From positions 124,745,388 to 124,809,387 of the forward strand of contig NC_134644.1 in NCBI RefSeq assembly GCF_030463565.1: DNA of 64,000 nt. The letters run 5' to 3'. The stretch's first letter is position 1. Every line of letters starts with the position of its first letter. Made by a program: the position numbers and the translations under genes. Source of the stretch: Pelecanus crispus (Eukaryota; Chordata; Aves; Pelecaniformes; Pelecanidae). Below are positions 1-23,433 of the stretch, piece after piece. The notes beneath the pieces were generated by a model that saw nothing but the letters and a program-made list of their open reading frames with translations, was not told the origin of the DNA and did no database searches.

Positions 1-1519
1 TGCTCCATTCTAACAAAAAAATGTGCTATAGCCAAAACTGGAAATCTTTCACAAATCTTTCCCCCTCTCTGTATCTTTCAGCATTCAATGTCAGCTAAAT
101 AAAATTCATCTAGCATTTCCAGTATGTTGGTTCCAAATAACAACAGAATTATTATGCTTAAAATACATTTTTTGCGTAAATTACAGAAGACAGAAAATGA
201 ATGTGCTAAAAGTGGCCTTTTGCTTATAACATGCCTTTACAGTTTAAATCTTACCCTTTATAAAAGTTTTCCTTTCTTAACTATGCATAGCCAGATTTTC
301 ATTTTTATGTCCTGCTCTACATCTTTTTTCCCCACGCTGCTAATTGATATGGAAATAGCTTAAAGAAGGTCATTGGTAATTTTCATACATTACTGAAAAA
401 TCAAGGCTTTGTTACAGCATCAAGCTATCATTACGAAGGCACAAGATAAGTAATAGCCAGGTATGCAGGCACTGAAATGCTATATCCCAGTCCGAGAGGA
501 TTGCTACCTCTCGAATTTCACAGGCATCATCAAGAGTAAGAGGAAGACAGGAGACATGCCCATGAAAAGCACAGCGAAGAGGAGATACCTCACGTACCGC
601 ATTTAATGCTCTCCAAGATTTCAGGATTTACCTCTGGAAGTCACAGTCAAATTATGTAAATTACAGCCTGAGTGCTGACGAAGCACTGAAGTAGCATCAT
701 GCTGAAGAGCATCACCCACAGACTAACGCCCTGCCCACCGAGCCTTCCCAGCACAGAAGGCTGCTACGCCAGTCCTGGTGCCCGGATCCCCTCCTGCTGC
801 TCCAATTCTCTCAACAGACTGCAGAAATGTGGTGTTTCTGCTGAGTTTGAGCTTCACGCTGTTCACAATTAGGTCCTTAATGATTGTAAATGTAGACATT
901 AAACCTGAGCAGATTGTTGCAAGTGGAAGAAGGCAGAACTGCTGTACCTACTATGTTTGCTTCGTTTGCAAATAAATCATTGTAACAGGTTAGAAACACG
1001 TTTAGTAATGACTAACTCCTAATGGTACTTTTTGACAAAGCTCCATGACCGTAAGCACCTCCTTGAAGGACGTGATCTGATGTGCACTGAAGTTAACAGG
1101 GGCTTGTCTTTACTAGCGTAATAAAGTCCAGGCAGCAGATGACTGCCAGGATCCGCAATTTATTGTATTTATGCAACCCGCAGCATAATCACACAATCGT
1201 AAAACTGTCAGTCTAGAAATGAGCCAAAAATGATGCAAGCTCTGTTATTTAGATAATGTACATTAAACCAAAGAGCCAGCCATCGATGTGGAACTGAAAT
1301 TTTTGAATTCCCAGAAATGGCACGGATCACTTTGCTTCCACCTGGGAACTTGCCTTCCAAATTTGTGCCGAGTTCTATATGCAGCTTATTCTCAGTCTAG
1401 CAGTGACGAATGCTAAAGCAGTGCACATAACTTCTCACAAAGCTCAAATGCACTTTGTGTACTTTTATTTACTATAGTCAGGGCTACCCAGGTAGGACAA
1501 AAAATGCCAAACCAAGCAC
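1..1519. other. 3' flank of CDH2, no gene seen
   Basis: This AT-rich flank lies beyond the likely CDH2 cleavage site. Only short chance reading frames occur and none resembles a known protein. Two extra AATAAA hexamers on the minus strand (1464-1469 and 1159-1164) mean that a longer alternative 3' UTR could run into it. I see no mobile element, RNA gene or tandem repeat here. Confidence 0.6.
1464..1469 (-). terminator. CDH2: Alternative CDH2 polyadenylation signal (AATAAA)
   Basis: This AATAAA on the minus strand lies 74 bases past the preferred signal. A GCTTTGTGAG and TTATGTGC stretch follows it as a possible GU-rich element. It may be a second distal cleavage site. Confidence 0.4.
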
Positions 1520-1537
1520 CAGATCCAAAATTAGCAT

Positions 1538-1543
1538 TTTATT
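1538..1543 (-). terminator. CDH2: Probable main CDH2 polyadenylation signal (AATAAA)
   Basis: On the minus strand this reads AATAAA. It is followed within 40 bases by a strongly G/T-rich stretch containing GGATCTGGTGCTTGGTTTGG and a T run, which is the expected downstream element for cleavage. Of the five AATAAA hexamers after the stop codon it has the best downstream element, so I prefer it. Confidence 0.6.
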
Positions 1544-2167
1544 CAGAACGTTGGGGTCAGAGGTGTATCATTCATATTCTGGTACACAATACAGAGGCAA
1601 AGCTGTTCTCAGAAGTCTCTCCAGTTTGAAAGCTCCTTCCCCCTTCTCTCCCTGCCCCGAAAACATACTGTATATTCACTCGTGCCACCAGTATTCAGGC
1701 CAACTCCCCTCCCCCCACTTTTTTTTTGGTACAAATTATGTAAAACTTTTGTGCTAAGAACTTTTCTCCCTCCCCAAACAAAACAAAACAAAAAAAAAAA
1801 ACAAAACAACAAAAAAAAAATTGAGTACTCTAACTACAGTTCAACAATTGAATCAATGTCACTTGTTTGCAACCTGTTTTGTAAATACTTTATCCATAAC
1901 GAAAGATATAAACATGCAAAAACCTGAATCCATAGTCCAAATAATACATACACGTGTTCTGAAGTTTCTGCACTTCTCCACAGACTATGCCAATAAAACA
2001 TTATGTACACATACCTTTTTTTACAGTGAAGTGGGAAAAAAATACTAGAAATTAAAAAAAAAAGAAAAAAGAAAAGTGTACATGGATTAAGACCAAAATG
2101 TGTCTAACATTCTAGCATAAGAAAAAAAAAATCAATTCTGCTACAAACTGGTGATATGAAAACTCCC

Positions 2168-2173
2168 TTTATT
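2168..2173 (-). terminator. CDH2: Possible proximal polyadenylation signal (AATAAA)
   Basis: AATAAA on the minus strand about 570 bases after the stop codon. Use of this site would give a short 3' UTR that lacks the U/G tract and the G runs further down. No strong downstream element was recognised, so use is uncertain. A similar hexamer lies at 2309-2314. Confidence 0.25.
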
Positions 2174-2740
2174 TGCAACCAGCTGCATAAGTTTTAGAAT
2201 TTTAGTGAAAAAAATCCCCTAACATCTAAAACTAGAAGTAATGTACATTGTTCCACCTCATGGTCTTCTCTCCCAGATAATAAAATTGTTCCACGAGGAT
2301 TTTTTTTGTTTATTTTTAATCTTCTTATTTTAATAAAAGCAATGCGATGTAACAAAAGCATGTTGAAGCATACTGTGTTTCACCTTACTCCTCCCCACCC
2401 CAACATATTTTGTCTCTTTAATGCATCATTTCATAAATCAGTACCATTAAAGCCTTAAACATAAAACTAATTCCGATCTGAAAAAGGTACAAAAAGGCAC
2501 ATAAAATCCCAGTGCTTCTGTACTGTAAAATTCAAGTGTAACTGAGCTCAATATTTTTTTCCAAACAGCATTGGATCACTGATATTCCACGGAGCCCAAA
2601 TTGGTTTGCAGCCTAAGCCAAAGCCTTCAGCAAGCACTTGTGCTAGTAGACTACAAAGTTAAAGCCTAGCTTCTGTATGCTTTTGGGGAATATCAGTTGA
2701 AATGTTTGTACTTGTCCAAAAACAAAGTTCACTTTGAAGT

Positions 2741-10432
<7,692 letters not shown>

Positions 10433-12064
10433 TCAAACAGTATCTGTCAGGGGGAAACATGAGGAGGAAAAAAGGCAAAATGCAAAGTAGCATTTCACCA
10501 GAAGTCCTATTTTCAGGACTGTAATGCTTACTGAGAATAACATTGTTATTTGCATACCAACAGGATGTTATTTGATTTATACTCCCTGAATCTACGGTTT
10601 TGATTCTATTCCATCAGATTTGCAGAGCTTCTCAGAAGTTTTCTATTGAGAAGCAAGGATTTGTGTAGTACTATTAAGAGACTAAACACTTTGCCTAGTA
10701 ATGATGATTTACTGCATAGAGCAAAGATGCCAAATCCAACTCTTATTTTTCTAAGCAAATAAATGCCAGACATTCTCATTCTGAGAAGAGGCAAGCGCAC
10801 TCCTCTGCAGCGTTTTATAATACCTTCAAAGAATGAATTTAAGACTCCTTGCTGATTTCATACAGCTTCCATAATATGAAAGCCAAAGGGGGAAAAATGT
10901 CATAAGAAGTACAAAGCTCCTCAGATTTGGCCTTAATTCTAAGCACTTTCTAGAGATTACTCATGGATCTGTTCATTAAGTACTTGATGCTGCAGTTTCA
11001 AACTCTGGCAGACTGATGAAGCTAGCATAGCACTATGAATTCCAATAAGCAGTATGTATGCATATAAAAATTTTAATTAGATGAATGTTTATGCATTTAA
11101 GATAGATATGCCTGAATACTATTCGCACACTGTGATGCATTTCAGCATTGTCATTCACCTCACTGTTGTCATGCTTAAAAGCTAGTCATGCTGTAGGATG
11201 TCTAGAGACACTGGTAAAAATGCAGAGCAAAGAACTGGGCTTAAAGGCTTAAACTAAAACCATTCATGAACTACCAGTAGACTGGGGCTCATGCCAGTTC
11301 TACTCTGTGCCAGATACCCTGCCCCACAAATAATCCAAGCAGTCGAGGAGCATCCTAAATAAGCTCCTTTATCATCAGTTTCTATTTTTCAGCAGTGGTG
11401 TTCTGGTAAAAATCTGATTTCTAATCTCAGCTGGCTGGAAGTCATCTGTACAGACAATTACATTTTCATTGGTTCCTTACTGGCTCCTAAAGGAAGGAAT
11501 GCAAGCATTTACTTCTGCTGTCACCTCATGGGATGTGGGTCCTTTTTGAGAGTATGACCTACTGTGACCCCAAAACCAGGCTTTTCAACAGGAGGAGAGA
11601 TCTGTTAACAGCAGTAAAGGTAGTTGGGAGAATTGTAACTGACCATCAAATCCACTACACCTTCTTATTTGTTACTTGGGTCCTCAGCTGATTGCACACC
11701 AATATACAGTCAAAAAAGGTGGAACAGCTCCACCGAGATCTAAGAATACAGTTTCATATACTTTAATTAGATTACAAGTTCCTTGGGGCAAAGCTGTAAC
11801 TCCTACCCTTTGGTTCCTCATGTACCAAACTGATTAACTGATCTCCATGAAGCCCTATGAATTGGAGAAAAAAACACTTTTTATCCTTTCCCTTTTTATT
11901 ATGTAAAATAAATCAAAATAGGTTAGAGACATGGTATCAGAAAATCCTAGCAAACAGAGAAGAATGTACTTTTTAGAATTTATAAAAATGTAACACAAGA
12001 GTGCTTTTCATACCCACCCAAAAGATGGAAGGTGGAAGACACCAACAGGGAGAAATGAAAAATA

Positions 12065-12157
12065 CTGTTGTTGCTTTTTTGTTTGGTTGGTTGGTTTTGG
12101 GTGGAGTTTTTTTTGGGTGGTTGTTTGTTTTTTTTTTTGTTTTGTTTTTGTTTTTTA
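12065..12157. repeat. G/T-rich low-complexity tract
   Basis: Plus-strand sequence composed almost only of T and G in patterns such as GGTTGGTTGG and TTTTTTGGGTGG, ending in TTTTGTTTTG blocks. On the transcript strand it is A/C-rich. It creates a spurious lysine- and asparagine-rich reading frame on the minus strand. Similar A/C tracts occur at 17249-17322 and 53747-53850. Confidence 0.8.
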
Positions 12158-15100
12158 CACTAAGCATTTAATTATGGAGGAATTCAAACAGGTATGGTTA
12201 AAAACCAATGTATTAGAACCAGGACAGCCTCTCTAGTCATTTCAGTTTTATAAAGACAAAATGTTTTTTCCACCCACTCATATACGCATACAATTCTTTT
12301 TCTGATTAGTGGCCATACAGAAACGCAGTATGAAGTCAGTCTAGTATCTTCACATGTAAGGCCATCCTCTTGTGTGTATGTATAGTTTGAGACATCTCCA
12401 GGCTCTATAGCTGAAAAAGAGCAAAGACTGCCATCCTCAAAGCAACAGCAGTGAAGGATATGTCCTTACATGGACTCTCACTTTGGTTTTCTTTTCTAGG
12501 GTAATTTATAACACTGCCATCTAGCCTTGTATCAGAGGAAATTTATTTTGCACGTCTATTAGTGTCTGGACAGGAAGAGAAGATCCATTGTGCTTATTAC
12601 CACGGACTCTCAAATCTCTCGTATCATTAAAATCAATACTAACTGTACGTCAGTCAGGTACGGCAAGTCATCTACCATCTCCCCAAACTGGCTTAGTACC
12701 ATACAACACAGCATCATGCAACACCTCCAGCTGTTTCAACATTCTGTCTAAAGCCAACTCCATTCAATTATTGCAAAGTAACAGAAGAAAAATGTTTTAA
12801 AGAGCCAGGGTGTAAGCTGTTTATAGGGCTGCTGAAAAGCCATCTCTTCACTCAATGCTGCATTCACAGCTAGAAAAATGGGAAAACTTTTCATGTATTA
12901 CCCAAGGCTGCTGAACAGACTTTAAGGTTAGTCTCAAGCAGAGTTTGTTAAGATAGTTAACTGCAGAAGTGACAGCTAAATGGAAAACTGTGGCACATCA
13001 GAGAGAGAACAAGACGTGCTGGGGGTAGGTGGGACAGCCAGCTCTGAGAAATGTTCTGGGTCATTATTTTTACTCTTAATTTCAGGACCACAAGTCAACA
13101 ATGTTTTGTCTTTGCTCTAGTCTTTTTCCATATAACCTGTTCATAATTACAATCTGCTGAGGGACTAATAAGGAACAAGACTAGACCCCCCACTGGAAAC
13201 ATACTTGAGCAAAGGTTGTGAGCATCTAATTCATGTGGCTGCCAATTTCTGTCAGAGGTATTTGTTTACTTATTTATGCTGTTTAGGGCTAACTCCAGCA
13301 ATTTTAGAACAAGTATGTTTTCCCTTCCTTCAGTTTGGATTTAAGCAAATCCAGAGAGTTTGTTTGAGTTTTTCTGCTCAAACTTAGACAAGCTTAGATT
13401 GGTGATGGAAGGGAGAATCTAGTATTAGTTTTTCTCTATTGGAAGGTCGCTAAAACATATTAGCTTGCTCCCATTTTGCATCTAGCAAAAATTCAGGCCT
13501 TTAGAAACCAGAAATTTAGACTAGTCTAATTGTCCAAGTCTACAGTCAACAGGGAAACAGAAACCTCCCATTCTACGACAGGGATCTAAGTGAAGCAAGC
13601 TGAATGATCCCTTGTCTTTCTCCTCATTTATAAAGGGATCCGGTATCACTGGATGAGACAACACAGCTACCTTTTAGATAACCGGTGGTTAAAGAGGTGA
13701 CAACCTTAATGCTTGCTTTATCACTGTAACTCTCTTGACATAACAACAACAACTTCTGTCTCTTTGGTTAGCATCTCAGGCATCACTATTTGCTCTTGCT
13801 GAAAACCACCCTGACATCTGTATTGAAACAGAAAAACTTCTGGTTTTGATTTGGTTTTGTTTTAAGAAAGCAAATAAAATCATGATGTACTAAAAGGACA
13901 TTTTATCAGAAGTTGCATCTTGTGAAATTAAACAATCTCAAAAAAACCCTGCAAAACCCCACCAACCCCCGCCCCTCCAAGCAGATTACAAGCATTGACC
14001 TTATTAGCTATTCACTTAGTTCTAGACAGCTTTAAGCAAAGACTTACACTATTACTAACTCCCACCTCACATTCCTGAAACGTGAGATCCCAGTGAGACA
14101 GTGCTAAATGTCCAAACCAGCTAGCCAAGCCCTACAAATTAATCACCTTACCAGATGCGTAGGCAGAAGGGTCCAAAACCCCAAAAAGCACTTCTTTTAG
14201 GAACATCTACACAGTAGTTCCAAGCACAGTCCAAGTATCTCAACTTGAATAGAAGAAACGTCCAGCATAGAAGAAAAGGCCGTTTTACATTCCCCAGTAA
14301 CCACTGATTTACGGAGAAACAAGGTAATGTAGCATTCAAAATCTCTTCCCTTAAACAACTTCCTCTTGTGCAAGGCAGCTATTCATTTAACAGCACTTGA
14401 GTAATAATCCCTCATACAGCAGTCATCAGTTAACGGCAGTTAAGAGAGATTTCTTAAAAAGTACCTTGCTTTCTGACTTGACAGTTACCAGATTCTACAA
14501 TCCCTGAAAAAAAATGAGGGGACAGGCCAGGAACTAAGCAAGAGTTTCTCAGAAGCTTCCAGTTTTATAAAGCTAACTTTTTTCTTTCTGAATTAGCTGT
14601 TCTGGTGGTGTTTGTATTTTAAAAGATTTAGTTAAGTTCTTGGCAAAAACTTAACAAAGTTAAAATTTTTACAGTAACCTGACCTGCTTTATATGAATGC
14701 ATACCAGAATGTTATAAAGCAGAACTGCAAACAACAGAATCAAACCACAACTTACTAAAACTACAAATTGCCATGCATAGACGAGACTGACTTCTTTCCA
14801 GATAGGAAAACTCTGAAAATATTGGAACGCATTACACCTAAATTGAGCTTTCCACTACTAAGAAGTTTTCTCTAACACTAGTTAGTGATACATCCTAGTA
14901 CAGGCAACCTGACTGACATATTCTTTAATGATTTACAAATCTGGCTTCTCTGTTATCTCAGAGCTCTCAGTTTATTTCCTGGCTAATCATTAGACTGTGT
15001 TACACACTTTTAGGGATGACTTGTTTTGTTAACAACATTGTCAGAAAGTTTGCATTTCATCCATCCCTTTTACAGGATGGTGCCTCAGCGTAAAGCAAAT

Positions 15101-16806
15101 TTTATTGTTGGCTTAAGAGAACAGAGCAAACTATGACTTGAAGTACCTATGGACAAAACACAAGTTCTGCTTTGCCTTTGTGTTCCAAAGACAATTACCA
15201 TCTACTCCAATAGACAAATGGGATGGGGAAGCAAGGGAAGAAATATTTTACACAGCTGAATGTTCCCATCTGCCAAGGTCTTTTAAAAACAAACAAAAAG
15301 GAAGCAAAACCCAATCCTGCTGTATCTTACCATTCTACCCCCAAACACACCAAACATCACCCTAAAAAATTGTGGGAAATTTGCACATAAAATATTGCCC
15401 AAGTTCCGCAAAACACTCCAACCCACCCTAGATCTTACATCTGCTGAAATAATTGGACTCCAGAAAAAGTAAAGCACAGAGGACTGACTAGATGCAGGCT
15501 GCAGGTGCGAAGCTAGTTAAAACGCCTGCACTAACAGTTGCTCTTTATTTGCCACTCACTTTTTGATTACTTTCTGTCACACTGCTTTTCCCATTTGTTT
15601 TTATTATAGATGCATCTGGAGTATTACAAGTTAATAATTTTTAGAATAACCAAGAAGCTAGCTTATCTTTTTTAATAATAAAAAGGTGAAAGTTAAACTC
15701 CAGCTGCAGATAAAACACAGTAACAGGCGTAGGTTCTAGATAGGATAAAATAAAACACAAAACAATTTTGTAAGGGAGTTATGGAAACATTACTTTTCGT
15801 ATGATGAGATAAAGATTCACCAAGGAATGACAGTAATTCCTCCACGGGAGCACTGCATGAGTCACTCATTCAAAAAAATGAAGTTAATGTCTTAGTAAGC
15901 AAACACAATCCCCAAAATAACTACCTTCTAGCTATAATATTGTATATTCCTAGGGATATCTTAGCAACAGTTGTTTCATTCATTATCATTAAAATTTCTA
16001 AACATAAAACATGTTCCAATCTTAATGCAATGCAAAACAAAGGTTAGAAAGTGAGAGTAAATGATCTGAGTAACATTCAGAGAGGTTGGTGAAAATAAAA
16101 TATAATCAAATTAATTTATGAAGTTCGCTGAGTAGGTAAGGACCACTGTCACATTTACAATAGAGGTTATGACAAGATCCAGCATAGAAGACCAGTGTAA
16201 TCTTAAAATGTAGGCATACAGAAAGTTATGACAATAAGAAAAGAAACAAAAAATCCAAAGGATTACTCAATTTCTTTTTATCAATGACACACAAATGCTG
16301 GAACAAAGCTACCCTTTCTATAAAGGAGCAATTTCTGTTTAGAATTTAGATCCAGCACACATAAAAATAAACCATTATGTTTTTATTTTTAATGCTATTA
16401 TCACCTTTAAAGTAAATGCTACTGTTTTCTTTCTCTATATAAACATGTAATAAAACAGGACAAAAAGCAAGGTATTGACTAAGGTCTGAATAGTCTTGTA
16501 AGAAAATGTGATGTAGGAAGGAACATGCAGAATCGTTAGGAAGAAAACTACTTTGAATAACAGCAAAATCATTGCACTGGAAACTGTTGTGCTGAAGAGA
16601 CCCAAGGGCTAGATTAAAATACAGACTCAAAACAGCTGATCTGCGATACTTTCAAAGCATACCTCCCACTTGCTTGGGCAACTTGCTTCAACAGGACCAC
16701 CTGCATGAGCAAGTACTAGTAAAATTCAGAAAACACTACAGGAATGGCCTCAGAGGAGATGAGAGGATAATCTTGTGCAATGAGATATATACAAAAGCAA
16801 TTAAAT

Positions 16807-16815
16807 GGGGGGGGG
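16807..16815. repeat. Poly-G run of nine
   Basis: Nine consecutive Gs in an AT-rich context within intron 14. On the transcript strand this is a C run. It is likely to be length-variable. Confidence 0.85.
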
Positions 16816-17248
16816 AAGTATCACAGTTATCAGGCTGACATATGCTGCAGGTATCCCAGTGCCTCGATGTAAATCATACGAATGGCACAAGATGAAAACA
16901 AATTAGTAATGCTTATGGGTTGTGATCTGCTATGTGCGTGAACTATGCTGCAGACATGTGCTAAGTGCTTTAACACTCAGCCAGCATGAGGTTTTGGTGT
17001 TTAGAACTGACAATAGTGTTACAAGTTGAGAGCACATCGTGTCGAGGGAGAACGTTCATCATTTGTATCTCGCACCTCCCGTTTGCTGAACAACTACAAG
17101 CTCTAGATCATGTGCTCCATTAATAATAAAGACAGTCACCACCAGCTTCAGAATCTGTACCTTAACTAGGCACATCTATTTCAGATTATAGCAAACTTTA
17201 GTGTCCCCCACTCCCCATGCCAACTGCTGGCTTAAAATTCAGATGCAA

Positions 17249-17322
17249 TTAAAACAAAACAAAAACCCAAACCAACCAAAAAACCCAACAAAAAAACCCC
17301 ACAAAACACAAAAAACCCACCC
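17249..17322. repeat. A/C-rich low-complexity tract
   Basis: A plus-strand run of AAAAC, CCAAACC and AAAAACCC blocks with almost no G or T. It encodes a spurious Asn/Pro/Lys-rich frame and is not coding. It resembles the complement of the 12065-12157 tract and the tract at 53747-53850. Confidence 0.8.
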
Positions 17323-19359
17323 CACAACTCCTTCTCCCCCTCCCCAAACCAGTAACCGCACCAGTCCCACTGACTTCTGTGGAATGGATGCTGACTCAAA
17401 GCCTCTCATGGCCCAGTTCCTGTAAGTCAGGTAGCCAAATTGTTAAAACTAGAAAATATTAAACAAAATCCTGAGAAGAATCCCAGACTTTCTATCTGGA
17501 ATACCTCTGCCTCCTCTGGTTCCTCCTTTGTCCCCAGTTTCTGCTAGTACACTGATCTTTCCTGATACCAGGAAAAAATGTTTATCCCTGGAATGACAGG
17601 AGTGCTGTACAGCTTTCAGAGCCAGGTTTTCGGCCCGTATTTCAGAGAAACAGAAGTTTAGGTGAAAAAAGCCCAGAACATTTCCAGTGTTGACAACGCT
17701 CTTCAGTGGGGAGCAGGCTGACTTCAGTTATGACCCACAACTCAAGAATTTTTCCTGGCTTCAGGAATTAAAGCATTTTTCTCAACTGCTGTGGAGATCG
17801 CACAACCCTGTGTACATCATGCCAGGCTAGAGGAAGACTATGAATCATTCAAGAACCTCAATTTTCTTTACAAACCTTCAGTCTGTCAGAATGAACAAAG
17901 CAGGCCAAGAAGGGCTCAGATGGGATTCACGGGAGACCTTGACAATGGAATAAACTGCTCTTTTGTGGCAGAGTTTGTATCAGAATTCCTTGGAAATGCT
18001 AGCACAGGAGGGGGAAAAAACCTCAACCAAGCAGGAATCCTACCTTGTTGTTGACAGTTGTTATGACTCAGAGGAACTAGCTGGAATTTGGAATTCATCA
18101 AATTTGTTGCGGGAGACACTACTCTGACAGCATGTACAAAGAGTTTGAAAGGAACATGCAGAGCATGCTGTAGGAATTTCTGGGTCTGCCGTGACAGCTA
18201 AGAAACCCAACTGCATAGCTTCCAAATAAATAAATAAACCCTCTTAAATAAGTAAATTACTCCAAGAGCAAAACTACGAGTCCAAAAGTAGTTTGGTTCA
18301 GGATGCAAAGAGTCCTAAGTTCTAGCACTTATCTTCAAGGCCTACCAGCTGTATCTTCAAGTCACCTAAACAACTGGGATAAACCAGAAAAATGAGGCAA
18401 CGCAGGGTAAATCTTCAAGTATTCATCCGGAAACACACATGATTTTAAAAATGCCTAAATAATTTGCTTGCTATAAATACAACTAAGTAATTCTAAAAGG
18501 TACAGATTATGAAAATATCTGAAGCTTTTAAAATATTGTTTTCACTGAGATTCACATGAAGCTTTGAGCATTCCCTTCTCTTTTGCTGCATGAGATGCAC
18601 CCTGGGTTGGATGGTTCTGTGTTTCAGAAGTCACAGTGCACAAGGTGACTCAACCAAAGCTGATTTTCAATCAATTCTGATGGTTTTGGGGAGAGTGCAC
18701 CATAAAAAGTTAACATTGACGTAGAGCATTTTCCTCTGTCATTTGCTGATGACTTGTGGATGCAAGGTTGACAAAATAATTTTTCTTGATTTTAATAGAA
18801 CAGTGGCAGTGTTACCCTATGAGGCCTCATTCTGAAAATAGATTTTTGATGGCAGTCTCATGCTTTTTTAGAACACTAACTTTGACACTTTAACACTTAC
18901 TTTAACTTTGACAAAAATGCAAAGATCTTCATGGCCAATGCCTTTTGCCCACAGTGTTCTACACACAGCTTTGCTTGTACAGTATTTTGCTAAGCCATGG
19001 TTTGCAAAGATTAGATTACTACTTGTAGGAAACTTGTTGGGACATTTCAAAAGCTTAGCATTTCAAGTTCTTAAATCTCACATAAAATGTGTGCAAAACC
19101 AAATAAAACCCAACCAAATACAATCCTCCCTCTTTCCCCTGGGCACAGGAGGTGAAGGGGGCAAGGAGGGAATCAAGAACAAATGAACCTAGGAACTATT
19201 ATCATCTAGTTAAGCACAGACAGAAATTAGATTTTACAAAACATCAAACAAAAAGAAAAAGTAAAATGATGTCCCTGAAAAGCAAGACATCATCCATTGT
19301 AGATAGAAAATTAAGTGCCTACATGAAAAGTTTGTGCTCTCTAGTCAGCCATTCTGGCT

Positions 19360-19390
19360 GTTCCTAACAAGTTCCTAAAAAGTTCCTAAC
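19360..19390. repeat. Short tandem repeat, 11-base unit, about 2.8 copies
   Basis: Three consecutive copies of GTTCCTAA separated by short A-rich spacers (units GTTCCTAACAA, GTTCCTAAAAA, GTTCCTAAC). A small local duplication in intron 14 with no evident function. Confidence 0.75.
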
Positions 19391-21527
19391 TTTGGAGCTG
19401 CGGGAGAACCTACCCCCTTTTTGCCTGCACAGTGGCCTAAAACTCTTGCTACAGAAGTAGTCATAAAAGCTCATACAATGTATAGCAAGCTTTTATTTTC
19501 TTTTCCAGCAATATTTGTTACATTTGGAGTGTATAAAGACCTTAGACCCTCAGGCACTATGGTCTGCTCAATGGATCAGTAAAGGGACCAGTGTATCTGC
19601 ACTATGTGGCTGACAGCTAAGATAATTAATTTGCAACAGTGGCCTTAAAATGTGTCTTAAGAAAGCAAGTAGGGGTTTTGTGGCTAAAAATAATTCAATT
19701 TTCTGTAAGCCCTTAAACCTCTCTGTGTCTAGGTGCTTCCTCTGCTCACTGTGAGCAGAAATGATCCTAATTTCACATTTCTTACCACTTTACTGCTACT
19801 CCACCCATTGACAGTTTCTCCTTTCATTGTGTGCACCATGCCCATTCACTGCTGGTGAAAGGCTCTCTGTGGCATTCACACAATGTTACCTCTTGCCACA
19901 CCACCCTCTATACCTCTCACAACGACAGCACTTTCACTGGGGAGGAGCACAGTACAAGATGGACAGTGGAGAGATTTCAGCACCATTTCTAACCTATTAA
20001 GTATTTTACTCTCATTATACACTGTTACAACAAAGCTTAAAGTTTCTGATCTGCAGCACAACCTCTCCCAACAGTACTCTTAGCATCACCTATGACTTCC
20101 CAATGAACAGTATATACTGAGAACCTTACTGTCTCTGTCCTCAGGGTTGTGTGGATGATAATTAAAAATCAAAACCCACATGAAAATTGCTGAACAGATC
20201 CACCAGAGAACTGTGGGTGAACAAGAGCTGGGGATATGAGAACTGGAAAGTTAGTTCTCACAGGACGGAGTTTTCTTGATATTTTTTTAAGCTTGTAACT
20301 TTTCTGTGCAATAACAGATGCACAAACAGGATGCAATTCTTGTACTGAAACTATCTGTGTACAAACAACTGGAACACATATACAGACTCAAAGGGTCATC
20401 TTCAATTTACTTAGTAACATAAACAATTTTCCAAAACTGCATAATCTGAAGTCTCCTTTGCAAACTGCTTAAAAAAAAAAGTCATGCAGAAAAGCCAGGA
20501 AGTAGGAACAGTACTTGGGGAAATGCACAAAGCATGGAAATTACTAAGGGGAACACAAATTTCAGACGAACAAACAAACAAGCAGAGGGAAGCTATAAAC
20601 ATCTGTACCAGTGAAGGGAGACACTTTTCAGATAACTCAAGTGCTGGGTGACTGTGACTGAGGATGTGTGGAAGAATTACACTTAATTTTTCAAGGGTTT
20701 TTATGGGAAAACTTCTTAGGCTCTACTACATGCACTGTTCCCTTCATAATTAAGACACTTACTTTTACCACTAATAATGTGCATAAATCTCCTGTTTGTC
20801 ACATTCATAAAGCACTTAATAAACCTCCTCTGAAGGAAGAAAATCACACTGCTTTGAAATCACTAACTTGGAGAAAGAGGGGAAAAAGAAGCTATTCTTA
20901 GCATATACACATCACTCCTAGTCCTCCAACATATCAGCAGTGGTTCAATCAGAAGTGACGTGAGAGTAAATGCATATGGCACCTGCCTGGAAAGGTATCT
21001 GAATAAACACAGATGTGCCCTGACAGGTACTTGAAACATACATACTTTCCACACTGAAATCCCAGTAGTGGCCAACCTGACAATAGCCAGCTTTACTGTA
21101 TATCTAGAAAGGCATTCACCCACCACTAAAAAAGGGTCATATTTGGAACAGACTGTATTAGGCACTCTGCACTGGTGATTCTGTCCAACAGGATCTCGAC
21201 AAGGAGTGAAGAAGGTTTACAGACTGCAATGGGAGTGGATGTTAATTTTAATTTAAATATAACAGCCTTAGTTGGAGTATGGTCAGAATACTGTGACTGT
21301 AAGTGGACAAGACACTGTTTTACATCTCATCTAAAAGGCAAGCAATTGGTACTTTTGGAACTGCAAAAAAACAATGTGAGAAAGCAATGTTATATTTCAG
21401 GTTTTTAAAACATTACTTATTGCCTTCAGTATTTAATGCAAAAATTAGCTACCTATCATAATGTGTCAATGGAAACAAAATAGATAAAGTGCAGAGTGAA
21501 GTGCAGATCTATACATAAAACCCATCA

Positions 21528-23433
<1,906 letters not shown>

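Larger units (their letters stand above)
1520..2740 (-). other. CDH2: CDH2 3' untranslated region
   Basis: This is the sequence between the TGA stop (2741-2743) and the best polyadenylation signal. It is AT-rich and contains, in transcript order, AATAAA hexamers at 2309-2314 and 2168-2173. A U/G-rich tract follows (complement of 1775-1820), then several G runs (complement of about 1637-1776), then the AATAAA at 1538-1543. The lower boundary is inferred from a cleavage point about 15-25 bases after that last signal. A 3' UTR of about 1.2 kb is plausible for CDH2, but the end could be at 1464 or beyond. Confidence 0.7.
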
